Positions 52,810-61,749 of a stretch of DNA of 64,000 nt are shown here, one piece after another. Source of the DNA: Microcoleus sp. FACHB-1515. GTDB lineage: Bacteria > Cyanobacteriota > Cyanobacteriia > Elainellales > Elainellaceae. The stretch lies in NCBI RefSeq assembly GCF_014696105.1, contig NZ_JACJPO010000054.1, positions 1 to 64,000 on the forward strand, in the 5' to 3' direction. Below the pieces are notes generated by a model. It saw nothing but the letters and a program-made list of their open reading frames with translations, was not told the origin of the DNA and did no database searches. Numbering within the stretch: position 1 is the first letter of the stretch; the number at the start of each line of letters is the position of its first letter. A program made the translations under genes and the position numbers.

Positions 52810-54651
52810 ATGACAACCATTCAAAACATTGTGGCGGTTACTGCCTGTCCAACCGGAGTCGCTCACACCTTTATGGCGGCGGAAGCATTGCGGCAAACCG
52901 CCCAGATGCAAGGCTATCGAATCAAGATCGAAACGCAAGGATCGGAAGGCGTCAAAAATGCGCTTTCTGACAGCGATATTGGTGCGGCGGATCTGGTGAT
53001 TATTGCCGCAGATATTCACGTCAATCTCGATCGATTTCGCGGCAAACCTGTTTACGCTGTTTCAACAAGCAAGGCAATTCGCGATACAAAACAGGTGTTG
53101 TCGGCGGCGATCGCGGAAGCCCAACAAACCAGCGCTCCTGCTGCACAACTGACAGCTCCACCGCCCGTTTCAACAACTGATCAAAACGGTACAGCGACAA
53201 AGCGATTGGTGGGCATCACGTCTTGTCCAACCGGAATTGCACATACCTTCATGGCAGCGGAAGCGTTGCGAAAGGCAGCGATCGGACTCGGCCACGAAAT
53301 TAAAGTGGAAACGCAAGGTTCGGTCGGTGCAAAAAACCAACTGACATCCGAAGAAATTGCTCAAGCCGATGCAGTCGTAATCGCCGCCGATACGCACGTC
53401 GATCTGTCGCGCTTTCGAGGCAAACGAGTCTACGAAACTTCGACTAAGCAGGCGTTGAAAGATGGGGCGGGCGTGGTTCAAGCAGCCTTGGCCTTGCCTG
53501 AACCTGTAGCAACGACGGCTTCCGGGTCGAACGGACAAGGCTACTTACAGTCGGTGCAGGAAGCGAAGGCAGCGCGATCGGCTCAGCGCTCTGGCCCCTA
53601 CAAGCATTTGCTGACGGGCGTTTCCTACATGCTGCCTGTGATCGTGGCGGGCGGCTTGATTATCGCGATGTCGTTTGTGTTTGGGCTGACGCCAGCACCA
53701 GGATCGATCGGCGATGCTCTGCTGCAAATTGGCGGCAAGTCGGCCTTTGCGCTGATTGTTCCGGTGCTATCAGGATTTATTGCATTTTCGATCGCAGACC
53801 GCCCCGGACTCGCTCCCGGACTGATTGGCGGCATGTTGGCCTCAAACCTCGGCATGGGCTTTCTAGGCGGAATTTTGTCCGGATTTCTGGCGGGATATAT
53901 TGCGCTGTGGGTGCGCGATCGCATCAAGCTGCCGCCCAACCTAGAAGGACTTAAGCCCGTTTTGGTGATTCCTCTGCTTTCCACACTTGCGGTCGGACTG
54001 CTGCTGTTCTACGTCTTCGGCACTCCGGTCAAGGCGCTTCTCGATGGCCTGACCGCATTTTTGCAAAACATGGGGCAGACGAACGCCATCCTGCTGGGTT
54101 TGGTGCTTGGCGGCATGATGGCGGTTGATATGGGTGGCCCGGTCAACAAGGCTGCTTATACGTTTGCGGTTGGCCTGCTGGCAAATAATACGGCTGGAAA
54201 TAGCGTATTTCTCCCGATGGCGGCTGTGATGGCGGCGGGAATGACGCCACCGCTCGGTTTGGCGCTTGCCACGCTGATCAACAAGCGCAACTTCAGCGAA
54301 GATGAACGCGAGGCGGGCAAAGTCGCATCCGTTTTAGGAATTTCCTTTATCACCGAGGGCGCGATTCCGTTTGCGGCGAAAGATCCTTTGCGCGTGATTC
54401 CTGCGTGCATCGCGGGGTCTGCGATCGCGGGCGCATTGTCGATGCTGTTTGGCTGTACGCTTCGCGCTCCACATGGCGGAATTTTCGTGCTGGCAATTCC
54501 GAATGCGGTCGGCAATGGCGGCATGTATGTTGTGGCGATCGCTGTCGGTACACTTGTCACCGCGATCGTTGTAACTCAACTCAAGCGAATGCAGCGCACT
54601 CCCAAAGTTGAGCAGGAAACACCACCAGAAATGGCTTCTTCCGTTCGCTAA
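52810..54651 (+). CDS. fruA: Fructose PTS permease EIIB'BC
   Basis: FruA is the membrane transporter that phosphorylates fructose as it enters. The 613-residue protein has two EIIB domains, with active-site cysteines C13 ([18 protein letters not shown]) and C139 ([18 protein letters not shown]), and an EIIC domain (about 265-590) with about nine membrane helices, [20 protein letters not shown] and the substrate-binding [11 protein letters not shown] and FITEGAIPF. The first EIIB' copy keeps its cysteine; in E. coli the equivalent domain has a different role. The order fruB-fruK-fruA is the standard operon. Confidence 0.95.
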   Translation: MTTIQNIVAVTACPTGVAHTFMAAEALRQTAQMQGYRIKIETQGSEGVKNALSDSDIGAADLVIIAADIHVNLDRFRGKPVYAVSTSKAIRDTKQVLSAAIAEAQQTSAPAAQLTAPPPVSTTDQNGTATKRLVGITSCPTGIAHTFMAAEALRKAAIGLGHEIKVETQGSVGAKNQLTSEEIAQADAVVIAADTHVDLSRFRGKRVYETSTKQALKDGAGVVQAALALPEPVATTASGSNGQGYLQSVQEAKAARSAQRSGPYKHLLTGVSYMLPVIVAGGLIIAMSFVFGLTPAPGSIGDALLQIGGKSAFALIVPVLSGFIAFSIADRPGLAPGLIGGMLASNLGMGFLGGILSGFLAGYIALWVRDRIKLPPNLEGLKPVLVIPLLSTLAVGLLLFYVFGTPVKALLDGLTAFLQNMGQTNAILLGLVLGGMMAVDMGGPVNKAAYTFAVGLLANNTAGNSVFLPMAAVMAAGMTPPLGLALATLINKRNFSEDEREAGKVASVLGISFITEGAIPFAAKDPLRVIPACIAGSAIAGALSMLFGCTLRAPHGGIFVLAIPNAVGNGGMYVVAIAVGTLVTAIVVTQLKRMQRTPKVEQETPPEMASSVR

Positions 54652-54679
54652 ACTAAACTGAAATCATTGCTTAAACCGC

Positions 54680-54709
54680 AGAGCAGAAGGTATCTTGATC
54701 TTCTGCTCT
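54680..54709 (+). terminator. Terminator of the fructose operon
   Basis: A perfect 10-bp stem AGAGCAGAAG (54680-54689) / CTTCTGCTCT (54700-54709) with a 10-nt loop lies 28 bases after the fruA stop. It is followed by a T-rich stretch (TGCTCTTTCT). Confidence 0.8.
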
Positions 54710-54789
54710 TGCTCTTTCTAAGTCAGACAAATGCACTAAAATAGCTACATTAGCAGTTCAAGTTATCTTCTCTCAAGTAAGCACTCAAC

Positions 54790-55356
54790 ATGGTTCAAAC
54801 TAAAGTAAGATTTGAAAGTTTTGAAGAGTATCTGGCCTATGATGACGGCACAGACTATCTGTATGAGCTATTCAATGGAGAGTTAGTTGCATTGCCACCG
54901 GAATCAGGAAGAAATTTCAGTATTGCAGGCTTTCTCTTTATGCAGTTCGCTTCGATACTAGGACATCAGCGAGTACGCGGGCATGGCCTAGAGCTTGAAG
55001 TGCGAGGAGAGCCAAGAAATCGCTTTCCCGATCTCACCATTTTGCGCGAAGAACACATCGAACAACTACAGAAACGCAACACGATTCGTCTATCAATGGC
55101 TCCACCGTTATTGGTGATTGAAATTGTCAGTCCGGGCGATTTGCAGCGCGATCGAGACTACATCGCCAAGCGATCGCAATACCAAGATCGAGGCATTCCT
55201 GAATACTGGATCATCGATCCGCAGACTGAGGAAATTTTGCAATTAAGTTTAACTGAAGCTGGGTTCACTGAAGTTCAATATCAACAGGATGAGCAGATTC
55301 GCTTTCAACTTATCGAACTCAATCTGACGACTGCTCAGATTCTTGCAGCAGGATAA
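54790..55356 (+). CDS. Uma2-family (DUF820) putative endonuclease
   Basis: The 188-residue protein belongs to the Uma2 family, a PD-(D/E)XK nuclease-like group greatly expanded in cyanobacteria with no firm function. It shows ELFNGELVALPPESG, the metal-site NRFPDLTIL, LLVIEIVSPGD and a conserved RSQYQDRGIPEYWIIDP. Likely acidic residues are the D of FPDL and the E of IEIVSP. The last A of its TAA stop is the A of the ATG of the following glycosyltransferase gene. Confidence 0.88.
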   Translation: MVQTKVRFESFEEYLAYDDGTDYLYELFNGELVALPPESGRNFSIAGFLFMQFASILGHQRVRGHGLELEVRGEPRNRFPDLTILREEHIEQLQKRNTIRLSMAPPLLVIEIVSPGDLQRDRDYIAKRSQYQDRGIPEYWIIDPQTEEILQLSLTEAGFTEVQYQQDEQIRFQLIELNLTTAQILAAG

Positions 55357-56537
55357 TGAAAATTTTGATGCTGTCTTCTACCTTTCCATTTCCGCCAAGT
55401 CGAGGCGGAACGGAGGTGCGGACATTCAATTTACTAAAGTATTTAGCTCAAAATTATAGCGTCACGATCGCCACTCAGCGTCATTCTCAAGTCAGCGATC
55501 GAGACATCGAATTGCTGAAACAATACGTCGATCGTCTGGTGATTTTCTCCCTACCTAATTCCCCTCGAAATTTGAGTTGGACAGGAAAGATCGATCGATT
55601 CACGCAATCTTGGATCAAGCAAACTCCGCCAAACGTCCTGCATCGCTACAGCGCAGAAATGCAAGATTGGGTTGATGAAAATCTCGCGGATTTTGATGTT
55701 GTGACCTGTGAGCATAGCGTGAATGAAATTTATATTCGTTCTTCTGAGATTCGATCGATCGTTAACATTCATAGTTCAGTTTATGGCTGGACGCGCAATC
55801 AGCTTGCTGCTGGTGCATCGGTTCAACCTTGGCGCGATCGCCTCTATCTTCCTTTACTCAAGAATTACGAGAAACGCTATTGCGAAAAGTTCGATCGCAT
55901 TGTCGTCACAACTGAGGACGATCGCCGAACACTGCAATCAATCGGCGTTAAGAAATCGATCGAGGTGATTCCAAACGGAGTGGATCTGGAATTGTTTCCG
56001 ATGCGATCGCGCGATCCCAGCAATCATCAGCTTGTGTTTGTCGGGGCGATGGACGCCGATCACAACATTGACGCGATGCGGTTCTTCGTGCTAGAAGTTC
56101 TACCTCAAGTTCGCGATCGCGATGCGGATGTGGACTTGGCGATCGTCGGGGCGCGTCCGGCTGCCACTGTGCGATCGCTTGCGAACCATCCGGGCGTGAC
56201 TGTCACGGGTGCAGTGGAATCCGTTGCGGCTTGGCTGCATGAAGCGACCGTTTGCGTGTTGCCGTTGCGCGTTGGGTTTGGCATCAAAAACAAAACCCTC
56301 GAAGCAATGGCGGCAGGTGTGCCGATCGTCGGCAGCGATCGCGCCCTCGAAGGCTTGCCGCCGATCGGACTGCGAGCCAATCGCGTCGAGGAATATGTCA
56401 GCGCGATCGATCGCCTCCTCACCCAGCCCGACCTGCGATCGCAACTGTCCACTCAAGGCCGAATTTGCGTCGAGCAAGCGTACACTTGGGAGCAGATTGG
56501 CCGCAGGTATGCCGGGGTGCTTGAGCAAACGGATTGA
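55356..56537 (+). CDS. Glycosyltransferase family 4
   Basis: The 393-residue GT-B fold protein begins MLSSTFPFPPSRGGTEVRTF and has the C-terminal donor-binding region: VIPNGVDLELFPM, LVFVGAMDADHNIDAMRFF, VCVLPLRVGFGIKNKTLEAM and AAGVPIVGSDRALEGLP. Unlike many GT4 enzymes the E-x7-E motif is modified (GFGIKNKTLE). The acceptor is unknown. The start overlaps the Uma2 stop by one base (TAATG), so translation is probably coupled. Confidence 0.9.
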   Translation: MKILMLSSTFPFPPSRGGTEVRTFNLLKYLAQNYSVTIATQRHSQVSDRDIELLKQYVDRLVIFSLPNSPRNLSWTGKIDRFTQSWIKQTPPNVLHRYSAEMQDWVDENLADFDVVTCEHSVNEIYIRSSEIRSIVNIHSSVYGWTRNQLAAGASVQPWRDRLYLPLLKNYEKRYCEKFDRIVVTTEDDRRTLQSIGVKKSIEVIPNGVDLELFPMRSRDPSNHQLVFVGAMDADHNIDAMRFFVLEVLPQVRDRDADVDLAIVGARPAATVRSLANHPGVTVTGAVESVAAWLHEATVCVLPLRVGFGIKNKTLEAMAAGVPIVGSDRALEGLPPIGLRANRVEEYVSAIDRLLTQPDLRSQLSTQGRICVEQAYTWEQIGRRYAGVLEQTD

Positions 56538-56562
56538 GAGCAAACTGAATTGAGGAAAGCGC

Positions 56563-58818
56563 ATGTCAGGGTCTCGATCGCCACATCCGCATCACCGCAA
56601 CCAACAGGCTCGTTGTGCCGTCGCCAAGCCTGTGAAACAGGCGGTGAAAGTCAAAGTTTTGCAGCCACGCCGTTCTAGCATCTTAACGCCGCTTCTGAGC
56701 CTAGCGCTGCTGATGGCGATGAGCAGTACGGTCGTGCTGGGGGCGTGGCTGGCCGTGATGCTGATTGTCAATCCCGGTTCGGTGAGTGGGCTGGCGTGGC
56801 TGCTGCCAGAGTGGAACCGCACGCCGCTGTCGCGCTACCAGTCGATCGCAGAAATTCGTCAGGAAGCGCAATCACTGGGCTTGACGGTGGGCACGACAAT
56901 TCCGATCGCCGCTCACGTCAGTGGCGATCGAGATGAACTGCTCATCCCAATTTTGAAATCGTCCGAAGAAATGGTGGAACTGCGCGTCTACCGTCCGCAC
57001 TCCAACAATCAAAGTCAGCTAGAGCTAATCGATCGCCTCAACGTCACTGGGCCGCAGGAAATTTTTGTTCTCGCGCCCTTGAGCCAAACGCCTTCAACCA
57101 GCGGCGGTACGGCGCGATCGCTGCCCGTCAGTCAGGTGAGCGTTTTGAACGACAGCGGCGCACCGGGAGTTTGGCTGAGTTTGCGCGGCGAGTGGGCACG
57201 CGGCAGCACTCGCACCAGCTATGGATTGATCGTGCGCTATGACCTGAATCAGCATCGGCTGCAAACGCTGCTGCCCTGGACAAGTCCAAACGGCGAAGAT
57301 CCCAAGTGGCAGCAGGTGACGGGCAATTTTACTCCGGAACTCGTCGTCAATCAAACGGTTGGACTGTCGCCAAACTTCAAGTTCTATCAGCCGATCGCCA
57401 CTGGCCGACCGATCGACCCGATGAAACTGGTGGCGATCGCGCTTGATCCGCCTGCTTTGCAGCAGTCTCGATTCGTCAACGGACTGCGACTCGCGCAGCA
57501 AGGACTGTGGACACCCGCCCTGCAACTGCTAGAAGCCGCCAAGCAGCGCGGCGACTGGTCAACAGTGGCGCAGGCACAGCTTGATGTCGTGAAGTTTCAC
57601 GCCGCGATTACAAAAGCGCAGGCCGATCGCGACTGGGCAAATCCGACCGAGGCGATCGCTGCCAATTTGCTGGATGGCCGCTGGAGTCGATCGCTTCAGC
57701 TTTTGCAGTCGGCAGTGGCGAGCGGTGCAGAACTTCAAGATCTGCTGGGGAATGTCGATCGCTTGGCAAATCGCATCGACACGGCACTCAGCCTCAATCC
57801 GGCGCAAGTCGATTTGCAGGCGTTGGGCACTTTGGCGCAGTTTGTGCAGCATGGGCGCGAACCTGCGTTGCGCTGGCTGACGACTCGCAATCGCAATGTG
57901 GCGACGCTGGTGGCAAATCGATCGATCGATCCGCGCCTCCAAGCTGTCCTCGATTTGCTCAATCGTCCGCTGCTCGTGGCCGATCACACCAGTCGGATTG
58001 TGGGAACTGCTGTGCCAATTCGTCCGCAGGCAAATGATTGGCTGTGGCCGCGATCGCCGGATCTGCCGCCCAATCAAACCTGGTATCGCATCCGCGTCAG
58101 CGATTTTTTTGATGGGCGAAGCTGGCGGCGATCGAGCGCGGACTTGAATCTGGCGGCGATCGGGCAAGCGCAACAGCTTTGGAGCGCTTTGGGGCTGACC
58201 AGCGATTCCACCATCCAACTGATTCGCTGGGATGCAAACAGTCAGCCGCAGTCGATCGAAGCCGTGATCAAAGCAACGCAAGTTCAAAACGGCCAAGTCT
58301 CTTTGCTAGCGGCTGTTGCTGATCCATCTCCGGTTGTGGATGCGCCTGCGGTTGCTTCGGCCTCACCCATCCTTGCCCTCACAACTGCCACCGTTCAGTG
58401 GATCACGCCCACGCAGCAATCGCTCAGCGATCTATCGCGCCAACAGCCCGCTTGGACAGAGCTGATGCTGCCAACGCTGCAAGCGGCACTTCCCAACATC
58501 ACTTTGGTTTCGACGCCGAGCGAATCAATTTTGCAGGGCGCGGAAAATCTTGCTGTCCAGCTTCAGGAACTCACAGGCAATCAGCAGCTTGACGCGATCG
58601 TGACGCTTCCCCATCGATCGGGGCGTTCCGAAACGCGATCGCCAACCGTGATTTTTTCTGACCAAGGCCGATTGATCTACAGTGAACTCGGTCAAAATGC
58701 TGGACAATCGCTTGCAGCGATCGCCAATTTGGGTGATGGAAAAACGGCGCTTTTGGTGGAACGCAATCAAGCCTATTCGCTGCAACTGTGGTCGCCAGAG
58801 CGCGATCGATTTGAGTAG
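56563..58818 (+). CDS. Large membrane-anchored protein, function unknown
   Basis: A 751-residue protein with a basic N-terminal segment (1-40, KPVKQAVKVKVLQPRRS) and one membrane helix (about 42-70: LLSLALLMAMSSTVVLGAW). The rest, presumably outside the membrane, is a mix of beta-rich and helical sequence. An alpha-helical, TPR-like part lies at about 305-440 (QQGLWTPALQLLEAAKQRGD, QSAVASGAELQDLL). I recognise no catalytic motif. It follows the GT4 gene by 26 bases, so it may be part of the same transcript. It resembles cyanobacterial hypothetical proteins, but no role is known to me. Confidence 0.8.
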   Translation: MSGSRSPHPHHRNQQARCAVAKPVKQAVKVKVLQPRRSSILTPLLSLALLMAMSSTVVLGAWLAVMLIVNPGSVSGLAWLLPEWNRTPLSRYQSIAEIRQEAQSLGLTVGTTIPIAAHVSGDRDELLIPILKSSEEMVELRVYRPHSNNQSQLELIDRLNVTGPQEIFVLAPLSQTPSTSGGTARSLPVSQVSVLNDSGAPGVWLSLRGEWARGSTRTSYGLIVRYDLNQHRLQTLLPWTSPNGEDPKWQQVTGNFTPELVVNQTVGLSPNFKFYQPIATGRPIDPMKLVAIALDPPALQQSRFVNGLRLAQQGLWTPALQLLEAAKQRGDWSTVAQAQLDVVKFHAAITKAQADRDWANPTEAIAANLLDGRWSRSLQLLQSAVASGAELQDLLGNVDRLANRIDTALSLNPAQVDLQALGTLAQFVQHGREPALRWLTTRNRNVATLVANRSIDPRLQAVLDLLNRPLLVADHTSRIVGTAVPIRPQANDWLWPRSPDLPPNQTWYRIRVSDFFDGRSWRRSSADLNLAAIGQAQQLWSALGLTSDSTIQLIRWDANSQPQSIEAVIKATQVQNGQVSLLAAVADPSPVVDAPAVASASPILALTTATVQWITPTQQSLSDLSRQQPAWTELMLPTLQAALPNITLVSTPSESILQGAENLAVQLQELTGNQQLDAIVTLPHRSGRSETRSPTVIFSDQGRLIYSELGQNAGQSLAAIANLGDGKTALLVERNQAYSLQLWSPERDRFE

Positions 58819-59027
58819 CATATTCGGTGCGGTTCAATCAGGTTGCAGTGCCTTGAAGCGAGTGAATATTATGGTCGAAGCGATCGACTGCGCCCAGCGA
58901 GCGATCGTGACTGAGAATACACTGAATAATTTCCAACTAAAGGCGGATTTTCTCACGCTTACCCTTTTGGAGATAGTGAGAGGTGTCGCAATTTTTAGCG
59001 ACTTGTCCACGTTTTGAAAAAAGCACA

Positions 59028-59189
59028 ATGAACAGCGATCGCCCTATTCAATCTCGCAATTCAGCTCCGTCTTCAGAGCCAACCGGAACCTGCACGATCG
59101 ATCCGCAATTTGATTTTGATAGCTGGGCGATCGCGGTGAGACGCCAGCTATTAGCCTCTTTGCATAAGCGGACGGAGCGATCGTCCTAA
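59028..59189 (+). CDS. Small hypothetical protein
   Basis: The 53-residue ORF encodes a proline/serine-rich start and a helical end, DFDSWAIAVRRQLLASLHKR. This motif looks conserved in cyanobacterial small proteins, but I cannot name a family. A terminator-like hairpin follows 18 bases after the stop, which supports expression. There is no clear ribosome site before the ATG. Confidence 0.5.
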   Translation: MNSDRPIQSRNSAPSSEPTGTCTIDPQFDFDSWAIAVRRQLLASLHKRTERSS

Positions 59190-59206
59190 TCAATTTTTCG
59201 GTGAGA

Positions 59207-59245
59207 TAAACCCGATCGAAAAACGCTGCAATTGGATCGGGTTTA
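59207..59245. terminator. Bidirectional terminator
   Basis: A perfect 11-bp inverted repeat TAAACCCGATC (59207-59217) / GATCGGGTTTA (59235-59245) with a 17-nt loop, between convergent genes. The + side is followed by TTTG, and the - side by TCTCACC. Confidence 0.65.
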
Positions 59246-59272
59246 TTTGAACATGCTGTATTAATCAGTACG

Positions 59273-59758
59273 CTAAATATTTACAAACAGGCGATCGACT
59301 GCTCTTTGTCCGCCAAACTGCTCAGTAATCAAATCTTGGTAGGTGTTGGCGATCGCAGCAACAGCGAGAATGCAGGTTTGCAGTTCCAGCAAATCCATAT
59401 TTTCGCCGCCCAAAACCGTATGCGTGAATAGCACCTGTCCGGCTTCGTCAAGCTGAAACGCACCAAAGCGCATTTTGCGATTTTCAGAGAGCAGATATTG
59501 CATCAGCTTAGCGTCGCCCTGAGAACCGATCGAAACGCAGCTTGAAGCTTTGACGATCGCCAGTTCATCGCCGTCCCAAGGATTGATGTTCCAAGGTAAA
59601 ACTTCGACTTCGATTAAGGTGGCATCTTGATAGAGCAAATCGAATTTGGGCTGATCGGCGTGCGATCGCATCGAGTGGCGAAATAAGCTGGTTTTGAGAT
59701 AGTCTGCGACCTTGGTATAGGTCAATTCTTGAGTGCTGTTCGTGAAAACGATCGACAT
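59273..59758 (-). CDS. Hypothetical protein, possibly YbjN-like fold
   Basis: A 161-residue soluble protein with an alternating alpha/beta pattern. The layout (an N-terminal helix, then strands such as TLIEVEVLPWNIN, MRFGAFQLDEAGQVLFTHTVL, and a C-terminal helix LQTCILAVAAIANTYQDLI) resembles the YbjN/type III secretion chaperone-like fold found in many cyanobacterial proteins of unknown function. No catalytic residues are recognisable. It is followed upstream by the dev operon, whose devA start is beyond 59783, and runs in the same direction with only 24 bases between them. Confidence 0.6.
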   Translation of the reverse strand: MSIVFTNSTQELTYTKVADYLKTSLFRHSMRSHADQPKFDLLYQDATLIEVEVLPWNINPWDGDELAIVKASSCVSIGSQGDAKLMQYLLSENRKMRFGAFQLDEAGQVLFTHTVLGGENMDLLELQTCILAVAAIANTYQDLITEQFGGQRAVDRLFVNI

Positions 59759-59782
59759 AAATTTAACAGTTGCTGATAGAAA

Positions 59783-60565
59783 CTACATCATGAACATCTG
59801 AGAATCGATCGCTTTGGGATCGTGGGTGTGGCTGCTGACAAAATCGTTGGGATGCGAATCGGATTCCAGCCGACCGTCTACGAGGTTGATGATGCGATCG
59901 GCCACATCCAAAATGCGGTTGTCGTGCGTCACCATCAAGATCGTGCAGCCTTCTTCTTTGGCGAGCTTTTGCATCAGCGTGACCACATCGCGACCAGACT
60001 GCTTGTCAAGGGCTGCTGTCGGTTCGTCCGCAAGAATGAGCTTCGGCTGGTTCACCAAAGCGCGAGCGATCGCGACGCGCTGCTTTTGTCCGCCCGACAG
60101 CGAATTCGGCTTGTAATCAACACGATGACCCAGCCCCAGTTTGTCGAGAATAGCAACTGCTTGTTCGCGCTTGGTGCGAAAGCCGCCTAACAGTTCAACG
60201 GCCATTTCAACGTTTTGAGCGGCAGTGAGCGATTCAAACAAATTGTGTGCCTGAAAAATGAAGCCGATGCCGCGTCGGACGGTCACAAGCTCACGATTGC
60301 TCATACCCACAAGTTCGCGTCCCATCACTTTGAGGCTGCCTTCGTGAATCGTTCGCAGTGCGCCAATCAAACTTAAAAAAGTCGTTTTACCAGAACCAGA
60401 GGGACCCGTGATAATTGCAATTTGACCTTTGGGAAAGGTGATGCTGATATCAAATAGCGCTTGCTTTTGCAGATCGCCCGACCCGAAATAGTAGTTGAGA
60501 TTGGTCACTTCAACAGCGGGCGTTTCGTCGATCGCTCCATTCATTTGCAAAGAAGTTTGCATCAT
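59783..60565 (-). CDS. devA: DevA-type ABC exporter ATPase
   Basis: The 260-residue ATPase resembles DevA of Anabaena and the MacB/LolD class. It has Walker A GPSGSGKTTFLSLIG, Q-loop FIFQAHNLFESLTAAQN, signature LSGGQKQRVAIARALV, Walker B LILADEPTAALD and H-loop VTHDNRILD. It would power an export complex with the two DevC-like permeases upstream. The start overlaps the stop of the second devC by 4 bases (ATGA type). It is the last gene of the operon devB-HAD-devC-devC-devA as read. Confidence 0.92.
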   Translation of the reverse strand: MMQTSLQMNGAIDETPAVEVTNLNYYFGSGDLQKQALFDISITFPKGQIAIITGPSGSGKTTFLSLIGALRTIHEGSLKVMGRELVGMSNRELVTVRRGIGFIFQAHNLFESLTAAQNVEMAVELLGGFRTKREQAVAILDKLGLGHRVDYKPNSLSGGQKQRVAIARALVNQPKLILADEPTAALDKQSGRDVVTLMQKLAKEEGCTILMVTHDNRILDVADRIINLVDGRLESDSHPNDFVSSHTHDPKAIDSQMFMM

Positions 60566-61749
60566 CCGAACACCTCCGCCGGATCAGTAGCTTGAACTTT
60601 TCGCACGGCGATCGCGCCTGAGATTAAACACATAATGAAGGTTAGCAGTAGAATGTTGAGGGCGCGATCGAACCGCATTTCCATTAATAATCCCGTCGCG
60701 TTTGCGGTTGCAATATAGAGCAGCGTACTAATACAAAAACCGGGAATGAAGCCGAGAATTGAGAGAATTACAGCTTCTTGTAGAACAACACCGAGCAGGA
60801 AAATATTTTTGTAGCCCATTGCTTTTAATGTGGCGTATTCTGCCCAGTGATCGGCCACATCGGTATAGAGAATTTGGTAAACCAGGATAATTCCGACGAC
60901 AAAAGACATGGCCGTCAGCAGCGAAAACACAAATCCGATCGTGGTATTTTCCTGCCAGTAAGTCAGTTCTTGCTGCACGAACTCAGCTTTGGTTTTGACC
61001 GCGACATCTTTGGGCAATCGATCGCGAATGCTGGCCGCCATGCGATCGGCATTCACGCCCGGAGCAAGCTTGATTAAGCCGATGTCAACGGTGGCGAGGC
61101 TGCGGCTGTCTTCTTCGGGACCGAGGTTGGCGAAGTAGCGCAAGAAGTTTTGGTCGCTCATAATCAAATTGCCGTTGCCAGAGGCAAAGTCGGTTCCGAG
61201 TGTGAAATTGCCGATGACGCGGACTTGGCGATCGGACAGCTCGGTGACGGTTCCGGGCGTGATTGAACCGACTTCCGGACGCGATTTTGTATCAACCATT
61301 ACGGTGTCGGACATTTGTAGATCCGCTCGATGCGCTTTAATTTCCGGCAGCGGCAAGATCGGATCTTGCGGATTGAAAGCCAACACGCGCATCGGACGAG
61401 TCAGCTTGGTTTCCGGGTTTTTCCAGTTGGCGTTGTTGATGTAGAGCGGGTAGGCCGACTCGACGCCCTCAAACGTGCGAGCCTGAAACAGACGGCGGCG
61501 GGCGAACGCTTCGGGCACAAACATATTGGTGCGGAGGCTGCTCGACAGCACAATGTCGGCGTTGAGCTTGCCCAAAAGCTGCACTTGCGAATCAAACAAA
61601 GCGTTTTTGAAGCCTGTGAAGATGAACATCAGCAGCACAGCAAACGCAACTCCGGCCAGTGAAGTGGCAAGCTTGCGGCGATCGTGCGTCAGATTCAGCC
61701 AGGCCAGCGGAGTGCGTCTGGAAGATCTTCTTTGGGCAAATCGCTTCAT
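60562..61749 (-). CDS. devC: DevC-type ABC exporter permease (second copy)
   Basis: A 395-residue permease of the FtsX/MacB type with one membrane helix near the N-terminus (about 31-50), a large periplasmic domain, and three C-terminal helices, with FAVLLMFIFTGFKNALFD and VADHWAEYATLKAMGYKNIF as diagnostic blocks. It is homologous to but distinct from the neighbouring copy upstream. The overlaps with devA (4 bases) and the other devC (4 bases) show a tightly coupled operon. In Anabaena the DevBCA exporter carries heterocyst glycolipids; here the substrate is not known. Confidence 0.92.
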   Translation of the reverse strand: MKRFAQRRSSRRTPLAWLNLTHDRRKLATSLAGVAFAVLLMFIFTGFKNALFDSQVQLLGKLNADIVLSSSLRTNMFVPEAFARRRLFQARTFEGVESAYPLYINNANWKNPETKLTRPMRVLAFNPQDPILPLPEIKAHRADLQMSDTVMVDTKSRPEVGSITPGTVTELSDRQVRVIGNFTLGTDFASGNGNLIMSDQNFLRYFANLGPEEDSRSLATVDIGLIKLAPGVNADRMAASIRDRLPKDVAVKTKAEFVQQELTYWQENTTIGFVFSLLTAMSFVVGIILVYQILYTDVADHWAEYATLKAMGYKNIFLLGVVLQEAVILSILGFIPGFCISTLLYIATANATGLLMEMRFDRALNILLLTFIMCLISGAIAVRKVQATDPAEVFG

